Shown here in pieces: positions 1-7,812 of a stretch of DNA of 47,562 nucleotides (position 1 is the stretch's first letter; every line of letters starts with the position of its first letter). Source of the stretch: Chloroflexota bacterium (GTDB lineage Bacteria; Chloroflexota; UBA6077; SHYK01); NCBI GenBank assembly GCA_009377635.1, contig WHTR01000012.1, positions 1 through 47,562 on the forward strand, given 5' to 3'. The notes beneath the pieces are model-generated. The model worked only from the letters and a program-made list of their open reading frames with translations. It did no database searches and was not told the DNA's origin. The translations under genes and the position numbers were made by a program.

Positions 1-57
1 CTCGACCCGCGCGTGTGCATTCCGGAGATCTTCCGCCTTGTCGTCGGCCTCAGCCAT
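1..57 (-). CDS. Unknown protein, N-terminus only (runs off the left edge)
   Basis: An ATG on the minus strand opens a frame of 19 codons that continues past the window edge without a stop. The peptide begins MAEADDKAEDLRN, charged and hydrophilic. An AGGTGA Shine-Dalgarno lies 6 nt upstream of the ATG, which is the main support. The gene is divergent from pheA, so the 141-bp gap between them should hold both promoters. The family cannot be recognised from 19 residues. Confidence 0.5.
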   Translation of the reverse strand, partial: MAEADDKAEDLRNAHARVE

Positions 58-91
58 AGATCTTCACCTGTTCAACATCAATGGCGCTCAC

Positions 92-120
92 TTGCTGGTA
101 TACCACCGCTATCATATGGG
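92..120 (+). promoter_or_regulatory. Possible promoter of pheA
   Basis: A TTGCTG box is followed after 17 nt by TATGGG, and an alternative -10 TATCAT lies at 109-114. A 10-bp palindrome (TGGTATACCA) sits in the spacer. The spacing is good but the -10 is weak, so this is only a candidate for the plus-strand promoter in the divergent gap. Confidence 0.25.
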
Positions 121-198
121 GAATACGGAGAGGGACGGCGGGCGCGTCGTTCCTCCTCTGGACCGAGGCCGAAGGTGCGAGGAGACCAGAGGACGCAG

Positions 199-1296
199 GT
201 GAGCGGGCAGGAGCCGCAACCCGACGCGGCTGAGCTCCAGCGGCTGCGTGAGGTGATCGATCGCCTGGATGGCTCGATTGTCCGGCTGCTGCAGGAGCGC
301 GCCATGGCGGCGCGGACCATCGGGGCGATCAAGGCCGCGGTCTCTCGAGGCGTGTACGCGCCCGATCGAGAGCGCGAGGTGGTCGACCGTGTCGGCGAGC
401 TTGGTTCCGAAGGCCCTCTGAGGCGAGAGCATCTGGTGGCAATCTATCGTCAGATCATCTCGGCCTGTCGCGACCTGGAGCAGCCGCTACGCGTGGCCTA
501 TCTCGGCCCGGCGGCGACCTTCACGCACCAGGCGGCCCTGGAAGAGTTCGGCGAGACCACGACGCTGATCCCCGTCGAGAGCATTCCCGATGCCTTCGCC
601 GAAACTCAGCGTGGCCGCGTCGACTTCGGCGTCGTGCCGGTCGAGAACTCAACGGAGGGCCCGGTCAACCTCACGCTCGACAGCTTCGTCGACTCCGATG
701 CGAAGGTCTGTTCCGAGATCGTGCTCCCCATCTCGCTCCAGCTTCTTGGCCGAGCGGACCGGGACGAGATCGAGACCATCTACTCGAACCCTGTCGCGCT
801 GGCCCAGTGCCGAGAGTGGATCGCACGCCACCTCCCGGGTCGCAGGATCGTGGACGCGGTCAGCACGGCGCGGGCCGCGATGATGGCGGCCGAAGATGCC
901 ACGGGCGCAGCAATCGCCCCGCGGCTCGCGGCGGCAGCGTACGGCCTCAACATCGTGGCACGCGACATTCAAGATGCCGCCAGCAACTACACCCGCTTCT
1001 ACGTCGTCGCCGCCGACGCCCGGAACCAGCCGACCGGGCGAGACAAGACGGCGATCCTGTTCAGCATCCGGGATCACGTCGGAGCCCTCCGGGACGTCGC
1101 CGACGTGTTCGCCCGGCACCACATCAACATGAACGCCATCCAGAGCCGCCCGTCCCGGCGCCGCGCGTGGGACTACGTCTTCTTCGTCGAGCTCGGCGGA
1201 CACGAGAGTGACCAGCCCGTGCGCGACGCGCTCGGCGAGCTGGATTCGCACTGCCTTTTCGTCAAGGTCCTCGGCTCGTGGCCCCTGCGCTCGTGA
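199..1296 (+). CDS. pheA: Bifunctional chorismate mutase / prephenate dehydratase (P-protein)
   Basis: Makes phenylpyruvate from chorismate via prephenate, the branch leading to phenylalanine, in the cytosol. The 365-aa product has an AroQ-type chorismate mutase helix bundle (about residues 10-95, LDGSIVRLLQERA), a prephenate dehydratase domain (about 97-275, with VPVENSTEGPV and the NYTRF catalytic motif) and a C-terminal ACT domain (about 285-365) for feedback by phenylalanine. The ACT signature normally written ESRP reads QSRP here, so inhibition by phenylalanine may be altered; that is inference. The open frame continues upstream to position 13, but GTG at 199 is preferred because it has an AGAGGA-like SD and gives the usual family length. 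It converges on the FAD oxidoreductase downstream. Confidence 0.93.
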   Translation: MSGQEPQPDAAELQRLREVIDRLDGSIVRLLQERAMAARTIGAIKAAVSRGVYAPDREREVVDRVGELGSEGPLRREHLVAIYRQIISACRDLEQPLRVAYLGPAATFTHQAALEEFGETTTLIPVESIPDAFAETQRGRVDFGVVPVENSTEGPVNLTLDSFVDSDAKVCSEIVLPISLQLLGRADRDEIETIYSNPVALAQCREWIARHLPGRRIVDAVSTARAAMMAAEDATGAAIAPRLAAAAYGLNIVARDIQDAASNYTRFYVVAADARNQPTGRDKTAILFSIRDHVGALRDVADVFARHHINMNAIQSRPSRRRAWDYVFFVELGGHESDQPVRDALGELDSHCLFVKVLGSWPLRS

Positions 1297-1351
1297 TCCG
1301 TCAGCGGCACCTTGCCGCCGCCCGACCGAGGCGGATCAGTCAGCCGAAGCC

Positions 1352-2500
1352 CTAAATAACGGTTTGTTCTCGAGCAGGGGCCCCGGACGTGAAGCGTTCG
1401 ATGGAGAACGGCGAGACATCGATGGTGTGGGCACAACCGTCGATGATCATCTCGGCCACCAGCTGGCCAGTCGCCGGGGAGTGCATGAATCCATGGCCGC
1501 TGAAGCCGGCGGCCATCAGGAACCCACGCAGGCCGGGCACGGGGCCGAGGACGGGGTTGGCATCCGGCGTCACATCGTACAGCCCCGCCCATCCCCTGAC
1601 GACGCGGGCTCGCTCGAGGGCCGGCACGCGGCGCACGGCGTTCTCGATCAGCATCGCGAGGAACTCCTCGTCCGTGTCCATGTTGAAGCTCGAGGGCTCT
1701 GAGCGGTCGGTCATGCCGAGCAGCAGCCCGGGCCCCTCCGGCCGGAAGTACATACTGGACGCGAAGTCCACGACCATCGGTGATGACCGGGGAATCATGG
1801 AGACGTCCTCCACGTAGTACAGCTGCCGTCGATACGGCCGAATCGGCACTTCAACGCCCGCCATGTGTGCTACCTCGGCGGCCCAAGGCCCCGCCGCGTC
1901 CACGACGAGCGGCGTCGAGAGACGGCCAGCGTCCGTTTGCACCGCCTCGACCCCGCTTGCGCCCACGGAAATGTCGGTCACCGCAGCCCCGGACAAGACC
2001 TCAACGCCCCGCTCCCGTGCCTGGGTGGCATAGCCCAGGCAGACCTGTGTCGGATCCGCGTGGCCGTCCGTCCCGCAGAAGGTCGCCCCAAGGAGGTCGT
2101 CAACCACCACCGGAGAGACCATCGCCTGGGCTGCGTGGGGGCTGAGCAGGTCGACATCGAGACCCAGCCTCCGCTGCAGCTCGACGTTCCGCTGGAACGC
2201 CTGCCAGTCGCTCTCACGGCTCAGGAGAAACAGGTAGCCGACCTGATGGAATCGGGGATCCCAGCCGACCTCTGCCGGAAAGCGGAGCAGCTTCTCGGTG
2301 CTCAGCAGAGACATGCGGCAGTTGGCCTCCGTCGAGAATTGCTGCCGGACCCCGCCGGCCGAGCGGCCCGTCGAACCGGACGCCAGGCCGAACCGCTCGA
2401 CCACGACGACGTCCGTGAGCCCGCGAACAGCCAGGTGGTAGGCGATGCTGGCGCCAACGACTCCGCCGCCGACAATCACCACCGACGCACGGTCCCTCAT
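1352..2500 (-). CDS. FAD-dependent amine/D-amino-acid oxidoreductase (DAO family, sarcosine oxidase beta/DadA-like)
   Basis: A 382-aa cytosolic flavoenzyme of the DAO fold. The N-terminal Rossmann motif VVIVGGGVVGASIAYHL (residues 5-21) binds the ADP part of FAD, followed by GSTGRSAGGVRQQF as in sarcosine oxidase beta subunits, and a C-terminal AGFSGHGFMHSPATG segment that closes the FAD site. The substrate is probably a secondary amine or amino acid such as sarcosine, glycine or dimethylglycine, but this cannot be read from the sequence. The ATG at 2498-2500 has GGAGG 7 nt upstream; an in-frame extension to 2593 runs into a palindromic repeat and is not favoured. It is divergent from the HTH/DUF2851 operon and has no partner subunit gene beside it. 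Confidence 0.85.
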   Translation of the reverse strand: MRDRASVVIVGGGVVGASIAYHLAVRGLTDVVVVERFGLASGSTGRSAGGVRQQFSTEANCRMSLLSTEKLLRFPAEVGWDPRFHQVGYLFLLSRESDWQAFQRNVELQRRLGLDVDLLSPHAAQAMVSPVVVDDLLGATFCGTDGHADPTQVCLGYATQARERGVEVLSGAAVTDISVGASGVEAVQTDAGRLSTPLVVDAAGPWAAEVAHMAGVEVPIRPYRRQLYYVEDVSMIPRSSPMVVDFASSMYFRPEGPGLLLGMTDRSEPSSFNMDTDEEFLAMLIENAVRRVPALERARVVRGWAGLYDVTPDANPVLGPVPGLRGFLMAAGFSGHGFMHSPATGQLVAEMIIDGCAHTIDVSPFSIERFTSGAPAREQTVI

Positions 2501-2534
2501 CTGGCCCCTCCATCGGCGCGGTATCGCATGTGCC

Positions 2535-2609
2535 CTATTTTCATTCCATCGTGAGTCCCGCATTCCGTAGGGGCACGACCGTACGGGTATCACCCTGGAT
2601 TCCGTTTGG
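2535..2609 (+). repeat. Palindromic intergenic repeat, copy 1
   Basis: About 75 bp forming an imperfect hairpin: left arm CATTCCATCGTGAGTCCCGC, right arm CGGGTATCACCCTGGATTCCG, with a smaller inner stem (CCGTA...TACGG). The same element recurs near 6.45, 12.47, 37.92 and 41.18 kb. This copy lies in the divergent gap between the FAD oxidoreductase and the HTH gene. Confidence 0.8.
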
Positions 2610-2647
2610 TTGGAGCATACTCGAGACCCCCACCCATCTGTGCCTCC

Positions 2648-2677
2648 TTGTCAGGATACACGGATCCGTGTAGACTG
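2648..2677 (+). promoter_or_regulatory. Promoter with embedded 16-bp palindromic operator, upstream of the HTH gene
   Basis: TTGTCA (2648-2653) and TAGACT (2672-2677) are separated by 18 nt. The spacer holds a perfect palindrome TACACGGATCCGTGTA (2657-2672) that touches the -10. The ATG of the HTH gene starts 5 nt after the -10 and no SD is present, so the transcript is probably leaderless. A repressor bound to the palindrome would block RNA polymerase; the obvious candidate is the HTH protein itself. Confidence 0.6.
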
Positions 2678-2681
2678 CAGC

Positions 2682-2969
2682 ATGGCCAGGAAACGCGGTT
2701 TTCACTGGGAGGCGGCCAGCGTTCGCCGCCTCAGATTGGCCCTGCGCGTGAGCCAGCGCGGTCTGGCCGACGAGCTCGGGGTCCGGCAGCAGACGATCAG
2801 CGAGTGGGAGACGGGCGTCTACCAGCCGCGCGGCGCCTCGGCGCGGCTCCTGGACATCGTTGCCGAGCGCTCCGGCCTCACCTGGGCCGAGGGACCAGCG
2901 GCTGACGCTCAAGGATCAGCCGCCGAGCGTCGGGAGACGCAGCGTGACGCGACGGAGGACGGACCATGA
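2682..2969 (+). CDS. XRE-family helix-turn-helix regulator
   Basis: A 95-aa DNA-binding protein. The Cro/C1-type HTH covers about residues 9-65, with SQRGLADELGVRQQTISEWETG forming the helix-turn-helix; the tail is acidic and low in complexity. ATG at 2682 is chosen because it follows directly on the promoter/palindrome. Its stop codon overlaps the start of the DUF2851 gene (ATGA), so the two are translated together. Likely role: autorepressor of this operon through the palindrome in its promoter (inference). Possible alternative: DNA-sensing partner of the DUF2851 protein. Confidence 0.82.
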   Translation: MARKRGFHWEAASVRRLRLALRVSQRGLADELGVRQQTISEWETGVYQPRGASARLLDIVAERSGLTWAEGPAADAQGSAAERRETQRDATEDGP

Positions 2970-4360
2970 GCGACGGACTGCGATCCCCAGGCCGAGCCCT
3001 CCAACACCCTTCCGCTGCCCGTGTCCCCGAGGCCTTCATCGCGTGGCTCTGGGAGCAACGCCGCATGCGACGGGAGCTTCGGACGACAGACGGCCGGACG
3101 CTTCAGGTCATCTATCCTGGCCGCAGGATGGGGGCATGGGGACCGGACTTTCGGGGCGCGCTCCTCGCCATCGACGGGGCCCTGGTGCGCGGGGACGTCG
3201 AAGTGCACGTCCGGCCCCGGGACTGGCACATCCATGGACACGCGACCGACCGGGCGTATGCGGCCGTCGCTCTCCACGTCGTGTTTCAGCAGGAGGCAAG
3301 CCTTCCCGTCGTCCGCTCAGACGGAGTGCTGCTCCCGACCCTGGCTGTTGCAGACCTGATTCAGGAGCCCATCCCAGACCTCTTGGCCCTCTGGGTGGCA
3401 ACGGCATCGGTGCCGCCGGCGGTCGCAGCGTGTCGTCCAGGCGAGGACGGCGGCGCGCTCCTCGATCGGGCGGGGATGGACCGCTTCGAGGCAAAGACGG
3501 CCCGCTTCGAGGCCGACCTCACGTGCGTCGGCCCGCCCCAGGCCCTATGGACCGGACTCCTCGAGTGCCTCGGTTACGCGGTGAACAGTGCGCCGTTTCG
3601 CGCGCTCGCTGAGCGCGTGCCCCTGGCCGAAGCTCAGGCGATCGCCCGGGAACAGGGGCAGGTCGCCTTGGAGGCCGTCCTACTGGGCGAGGCTGGGCTC
3701 CTGCCGAGCCAGCGCGGGCAACTCCCCCTGGATTGCCGCACGTGGGACATTGAAGATGCCTGGCGGACGCTGCGCCGGACCGGGCCAGGCGCCGCCCTCA
3801 GTTGGCGCTGGGTCGGCTGCCGGCCCGGCAACGGACCTGTGCGCCGGGTCGCGGCCGCCGCGTCGCTCGTCGTCGATGGCCCGCAGCTCGCCGGCGGTTT
3901 CGAGAGGGCGATCGTCTCCGAGCTGCTGGCTGGACGTCCGCGACTGGTGTGCAGCGCACTGCGTCGGCTACTGACCCGCGCGGGCGAAGCCTACTGGCGA
4001 ACGCACGGGGATCTCGGCCGGCCTCTCGCGCGGCCCTGCGCACTCATTGGGCCAAGCCGAGCCGCCGATGCGGTCGTGAACGCTGTACTCCCGTGGGCCG
4101 CCGCTCTGGCGCGACGGGAGGATCGGCCAGCGCTGGAATGGACTGCAGCGGCCGCCTACCATGCCCACCCGCTGCTGCCCCATAATCAGATCACCCGCCA
4201 CATGGCGCGCCAGCTCCTGGGAGAGCGTGCCCGGAGCATCGTCTCCTCGGCGCGCCGTCAGCAGGGGCTCATCCACATCTACCGGCACTGGTGTGACGCG
4301 CGCGAGTGCCGCGCCTGTCCCGCGGGGCCGGCGGGCTCGGCCCCCCAAGGCGCGTGGTAG
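2966..4360 (+). CDS. DUF2851 family protein
   Basis: A 464-aa protein of the uncharacterised DUF2851 family, recognised by GPDFRGALLAIDG (about residues 60-72), GDVEVHVRPRDWHIHGH (about 77-93) and the following YAAVALHVVF. The order of GPD-F, a short strand, then E-x-H on a strand resembles the core of PD-(D/E)xK nucleases, with H in place of K; this is a hypothesis. The C-terminal part ends in a Cys/His segment (HWCDARECRACPAGP) reminiscent of a metal site. ATGA overlap with the HTH gene and a small gene 75 bp downstream make a three-gene unit. No function is established for the family. Confidence 0.85.
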   Translation: MSDGLRSPGRALQHPSAARVPEAFIAWLWEQRRMRRELRTTDGRTLQVIYPGRRMGAWGPDFRGALLAIDGALVRGDVEVHVRPRDWHIHGHATDRAYAAVALHVVFQQEASLPVVRSDGVLLPTLAVADLIQEPIPDLLALWVATASVPPAVAACRPGEDGGALLDRAGMDRFEAKTARFEADLTCVGPPQALWTGLLECLGYAVNSAPFRALAERVPLAEAQAIAREQGQVALEAVLLGEAGLLPSQRGQLPLDCRTWDIEDAWRTLRRTGPGAALSWRWVGCRPGNGPVRRVAAAASLVVDGPQLAGGFERAIVSELLAGRPRLVCSALRRLLTRAGEAYWRTHGDLGRPLARPCALIGPSRAADAVVNAVLPWAAALARREDRPALEWTAAAAYHAHPLLPHNQITRHMARQLLGERARSIVSSARRQQGLIHIYRHWCDARECRACPAGPAGSAPQGAW

Positions 4361-4435
4361 AATCCGCTAACCTCATGCGGGGGCAGAACGACGACCACCG
4401 AAAACCCCAACTGGCGACGGCACAAAGGTGCCTGC

Positions 4436-4666
4436 ATGCACTATCGAGAGCGCTGGGCGGCGCACGACGAGCCCGGCGACGAGGGTTGTGCGCTCCTCTA
4501 CCAGATCGTCTGCCTGCTGGACACGCCCCCACTCTCCCCCGAGGAGCAGGCACGCTGCATGTCCTCCGCTCGGGGCTGCTGGCGCCTGCAGGGCGAGGCG
4601 ATGGATCCTGCGCAGGGAGCGACGGCTGAGACCGCTGCCGCGGGGGCAGGCCGCCCCGGCAGCTGA
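4436..4666 (+). CDS. Small conserved-looking hypothetical protein
   Basis: A 76-aa protein, MHYRERWAAHDEPGDEGC..., with a segment LLYQIVCLLDTPPLSPEEQ and then CMSSARGCWRL. It has three cysteines and ends in an Ala/Gly-rich tail. AAAGGTG lies 5 nt before the ATG. It follows the DUF2851 gene on the same strand and is probably the third gene of that operon. Its function is unknown; the reading frame looks real because the core has mixed, non-repetitive composition and a good SD. Confidence 0.55.
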   Translation: MHYRERWAAHDEPGDEGCALLYQIVCLLDTPPLSPEEQARCMSSARGCWRLQGEAMDPAQGATAETAAAGAGRPGS

Positions 4667-4700
4667 CCGCGTTGTGTCCCGGGTCCTCGTGCCGAGACCC

Positions 4701-5258
4701 TTATCGCCTGGAGACGCGCGTCGTCGCGATGACGCCCGCCAGCACCAACAAGAACAGGGTGAAGGGCCCAAGCGACTGGATCGCGAGACCAAAGGATGCG
4801 TTGGCGCGAGCCACGGGATCCGCGGACGGAAGCATCGTCGCCACGAGGGCGGCGCGGGCGATGAGCGGCCCGACGGTGGCGCACATGAAGGCCAGGAGCG
4901 CGAGTCCGCTGCTGCTCTGCCGGCCAGCGACCGCGGACATCGCTTCGCCGACGAGAAGCCCCGTCAGCACAAGCGGCAGCACGACCAGGGCGCCAACCGG
5001 CGCCACCGTGAGAACCACACCGCCCAGCACGCTGAGACCCAGGCCGACGCCCACGCTCTTGACGTAGGTGAGCGGGCTGATTCCCACCCCTCGGACGCGA
5101 GGGCCCCTCGCACACTTCGGGCAGCGGGCCCCGACCGGCGTGTGCACAAGGCACTTCGGACAGATCGGTGTCCCGCACGTTCCGCTCCGGAGATTCGTCT
5201 CCACGTTGCGGTGCATTGCGCAGGTGGTACGCTCCCCGACAAACCGCTCAAGCTCCAC
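4701..5258 (-). CDS. Zinc-finger (B-box-like) membrane protein
   Basis: A 185-aa protein. The N-terminus (about residues 13-52) carries CAMHRNVETNLRSGTCGTPI, then CPKCLVHTPVGARCPKC, the short zinc ribbon often found before rhomboid-like or other membrane domains; one Cys of the usual LRCxxCGxPIC pattern is Ser here. Hydrophobic segments follow at about 60-85, 85-105, 115-140 and 160-180, so three to four membrane spans. The start is GTG at 5258 with GGAG 6 nt upstream, inside the last codons of the upstream glycosyltransferase (11-bp overlap), so it is the last gene of the GT9 operon. Function unknown; no rhomboid Ser-His catalytic motif was seen. Confidence 0.72.
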   Translation of the reverse strand: MELERFVGERTTCAMHRNVETNLRSGTCGTPICPKCLVHTPVGARCPKCARGPRVRGVGISPLTYVKSVGVGLGLSVLGGVVLTVAPVGALVVLPLVLTGLLVGEAMSAVAGRQSSSGLALLAFMCATVGPLIARAALVATMLPSADPVARANASFGLAIQSLGPFTLFLLVLAGVIATTRVSRR

Positions 5259-6402
5259 ATACAGCTCCGCGGTGGCCGACGGAATGAGCTTCGTCTAACT
5301 CGGCGTTTCGGGCGAGGAGCCGACGGGCCGCGGCAATTACGGAATGCGGGGGCAGCTCAGAAAGGCAGGCTCGTGGCCCGCACCCCTGCGGCGTCCCAAG
5401 CCCCGTGGGCGGGTAGAAGCAGGGGCTGCAGGGGAGGTCGAGACGGACGACCTCGTGGCGGTCTGGGGGATACGGCCCCCATGCTCGATGATTCGACAGC
5501 CCGAACACCGCTACAACTGGCGCATCGACGGCCGCGGCACAGTGCATGACGCCGCTGTCGTTCCCGATAAACAGCCGGCACCCCCGGAGCATTGCCGCGA
5601 GCTCCCGCGCAGTGCCGATCTGCTCCAGCACGGAGCAGGGCGCGCGCATCTCGCGGCGCACGCGCTGTACGAGCTGCTCCTCCCCCGGTCCTGCCACGAG
5701 GACAACGTGGAGTCCGTCGGCTGCGAGAGCGTCCCCGACTGCCGCGAACCGCTCCGGCGCCCACCGACGCGCGACGCTGAACGTTCCTGACCCCGGATGG
5801 ATCGCAACGACGTTACTGCTCTCCAGCCCCAGTTCGTACCAGCGAGCGTCCGCGTGCTCCCGCTCGGACGTGCTCAGATGGAGCTCCATCCGTGGTGCAG
5901 GGTGCGCTGCTCCGAGCGTCCCCACCACATCGAGCCAGTAGTCGGCCTCATGGCGTGCGCCGAAGCCAGCGTCAGCGGCTCGATGCGTCAGAAATGTGCC
6001 GGTCCCATTGTCAAGCCCCACGCGCACGGGAGCCCTCGATGCTGCCACGAGGGCACGGTACTTCGCCGTTCCCGAGCGGGTTGTCAGATGGTGAAGCAGA
6101 ACGACGACGTCATACCGGCTCCAGGCAAGCTGCCAGGCGAGCCGCGCCGCTAACCCAGTGGCACGAAGCGCGGCGAAAGGACGCAGCAGATCTCCGACCG
6201 AATCAAACATGGCCTTGGGAAATGTGATCACCCCATCCATCGCGTCGTTCCGGTCGAGCAGACACGCCGTGTGGGGCGTGACGAGCGCCGTGATCTCGGC
6301 GCGTGGAAAGCGAAGCCGGAGTGCGCGCAGGGCGGGGGTTGCGGTGAGGAGATCCCCCAGGTCCGCCAGTTTGACGACGAGGATCCGCCGCGGGTCGAGC
6401 AT
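5248..6402 (-). CDS. Glycosyltransferase family 9 (heptosyltransferase-like), paralogue 1
   Basis: A 384-aa GT-B fold enzyme. N-terminal ILVVKLADLGDLLTATPALRAL is the acceptor-domain signature of GT9; the nucleotide-sugar domain has VAIHPGSG (about residue 190) and FIGNDSGVMHCAAAVDAPVVAVFG (about 280-305). A CSPCFYPPTG-type Cys-rich loop near the C-terminus is shared by GT9 members of Gram-negative LPS pathways. The ATG at 6402 has GGGAGG about 8 nt upstream. It is third in the run of GT9 genes and is separated from the second by palindromic repeat copy 2. The donor and acceptor sugars cannot be inferred. Confidence 0.88.
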   Translation of the reverse strand: MLDPRRILVVKLADLGDLLTATPALRALRLRFPRAEITALVTPHTACLLDRNDAMDGVITFPKAMFDSVGDLLRPFAALRATGLAARLAWQLAWSRYDVVVLLHHLTTRSGTAKYRALVAASRAPVRVGLDNGTGTFLTHRAADAGFGARHEADYWLDVVGTLGAAHPAPRMELHLSTSEREHADARWYELGLESSNVVAIHPGSGTFSVARRWAPERFAAVGDALAADGLHVVLVAGPGEEQLVQRVRREMRAPCSVLEQIGTARELAAMLRGCRLFIGNDSGVMHCAAAVDAPVVAVFGLSNHRAWGPYPPDRHEVVRLDLPCSPCFYPPTGLGTPQGCGPRACLSELPPHSVIAAARRLLARNAELDEAHSVGHRGAVCGA

Positions 6403-6445
6403 GGAGAGATCCTCCCTGACAAGTATGCCAGAGCGGACACGGGCT

Positions 6446-6537
6446 CTAAACTGAATGCAATGTGAGACCCGCATGATGTTGCTTCGCAGATCCTTCGGAT
6501 TCGGCGTGCGCAATGCGGGTCTCACGCGGGAATGAGA
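6446..6537 (-). repeat. Palindromic intergenic repeat, copy 2 (long loop)
   Basis: A perfect 13-bp inverted repeat, GTGAGACCCGCAT (6462-6474) and ATGCGGGTCTCAC (6513-6525), within the family's flanking arms (CTAAACTGAAT on the left, GGGAATGAGAA on the right). The loop is longer than in the other copies and holds an extra small stem. It is the only copy between two genes of one operon, so it could act as an mRNA processing or attenuation hairpin between GT9 paralogues. Confidence 0.75.
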
Positions 6538-6564
6538 ACAGACGCGGCGGGGAGCGTCGTCTGA

Positions 6565-7812
6565 TCAAAGCCGCCCGGCCTCGCTGCCTATCGCTCTTCC
6601 TGGCGCCGGCGGGCCGAGCACTTCCCGAACGGCCTCGAAAACGCGGTTAGGATCGAGGCCCCACATGCATGCGATGCTCCGGTCCGGCAGCTTGCATTCC
6701 GCCGGGCTTCGGAGATCGTAGCACGGGCTGCACGACAGCCCGAGGCGCACCACGCGCGCCTCCGAGCTCAGCGGGCCGGTGTTGGTCGGGTCCGTCGGCC
6801 CGTAGATGCCAACGCATGGCGTGCCTACCGCGGCCGCAACGTGCAGTGGCCCTGTGTCGCCAGAGACAACGAGGACCGCACGCGCCAGCAGATCGATGAG
6901 CTCATCGATGGAGCTTCCCCCCGCCAGCACATCCGACGGTGAACCCATGCCTCGCGCCACCGACTCGGCCAGCGGGCGCTCCGTCGCCGACCCCGAGATG
7001 ACCACATCCAGCCCCCACACGCGCTTCAGACGGTCGCCGAGCACTGACCAGTGTGGCGCAGGCCAGCGCTTCGCTGCCCCATTGCTCGCCCCGGGAACGA
7101 GCACCGCGTACGGCGCGATTGCCAGGGGGCGGGCGTTGGCCGGGGAGACGGGTATCCTGGGAACGCGCCCAGATCCAAATGATGTCTCTCGCGTCCGCTG
7201 AATCGGGTCCGTCGGGACGTCGACCTCGACCGGCGGGACAAGAGCGCGGACGAGATCGAGACAGTAATCCACCTCGTGCTGCGCGGTCTCGTAGCGGCGC
7301 CCCGGGATCGGGACGTTGTAGCAGCCCCGGTACGTCTCCGCCGCGTACCCGACACGCAAGCGGGCCCCACTCAACGCCGCGAACACACCACCCATGATGC
7401 CCGACAGTCCCACAGCCAGGTCATAGTGCCGCGATCGGAGAGCTCGGACGAGACGGATCAGGTCCCCCACGTGCAGCCACCCTCGCGGCCGACGGAATCT
7501 GTTGATGTCCAGCTCGTCGAGGACACCCACGGCATCCACTCGACGGAGGATGGGCGCGGTGTACGGAAGCACCAGGGCATCGACACGCGCGATTGGAAAT
7601 GCGCCCGCCAGCGCCTCGATGGCTGGAATGGAGAAGACCACATCACCCAAGAGATCAAGCCGAATGACCAGGATTTTACTGATCGCGTTGCGTGGTAGCG
7701 GAAGGCGCGGCTGCGGATTGCGAGCCCACCTCCCATAGAGTCCGAACGCCAGCCATCCCAACGCATGCAGCGCGGGCTTCATCGCCGCGTACAGTGAACC
7801 ACGACTCCTCAC
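6565..7812 (-). CDS. Glycosyltransferase family 9 (heptosyltransferase-like), paralogue 2
   Basis: A 415-aa GT9 enzyme with an N-terminal hydrophobic stretch (HALGWLAFGLYGRW, about residues 14-28) that may associate with the membrane, then ISKILVIRLDLLGDVVFSIPAIEAL, VLVPGASNGAAKRWP and VVSGDTGPLHVAAAVGTPCVGIYGPTDP, the donor-binding signature. The CSPCYDLRSPAEC loop is the Cys-rich loop also seen in paralogue 1. GTG at 7812 overlaps the stop of paralogue 3 (GTGA) and has GGAGG 7 nt upstream, so it is preferred to the ATG at 7782, which has no close SD. Confidence 0.87.
   Translation of the reverse strand: MRSRGSLYAAMKPALHALGWLAFGLYGRWARNPQPRLPLPRNAISKILVIRLDLLGDVVFSIPAIEALAGAFPIARVDALVLPYTAPILRRVDAVGVLDELDINRFRRPRGWLHVGDLIRLVRALRSRHYDLAVGLSGIMGGVFAALSGARLRVGYAAETYRGCYNVPIPGRRYETAQHEVDYCLDLVRALVPPVEVDVPTDPIQRTRETSFGSGRVPRIPVSPANARPLAIAPYAVLVPGASNGAAKRWPAPHWSVLGDRLKRVWGLDVVISGSATERPLAESVARGMGSPSDVLAGGSSIDELIDLLARAVLVVSGDTGPLHVAAAVGTPCVGIYGPTDPTNTGPLSSEARVVRLGLSCSPCYDLRSPAECKLPDRSIACMWGLDPNRVFEAVREVLGPPAPGRAIGSEAGRL

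Noticed and set aside
4964-5260. Alternative ATG frame at the start of the zinc-finger gene
   Set aside because: It is out of frame with the zinc ribbon and membrane segments; GTG 5258 with GGAG fits.
4428-5549. Open frame of about 370 codons on the plus strand across the zinc-finger membrane gene
   Set aside because: Arg-rich, no motif, overlaps the small gene at 4436 and two minus-strand genes with good SDs.
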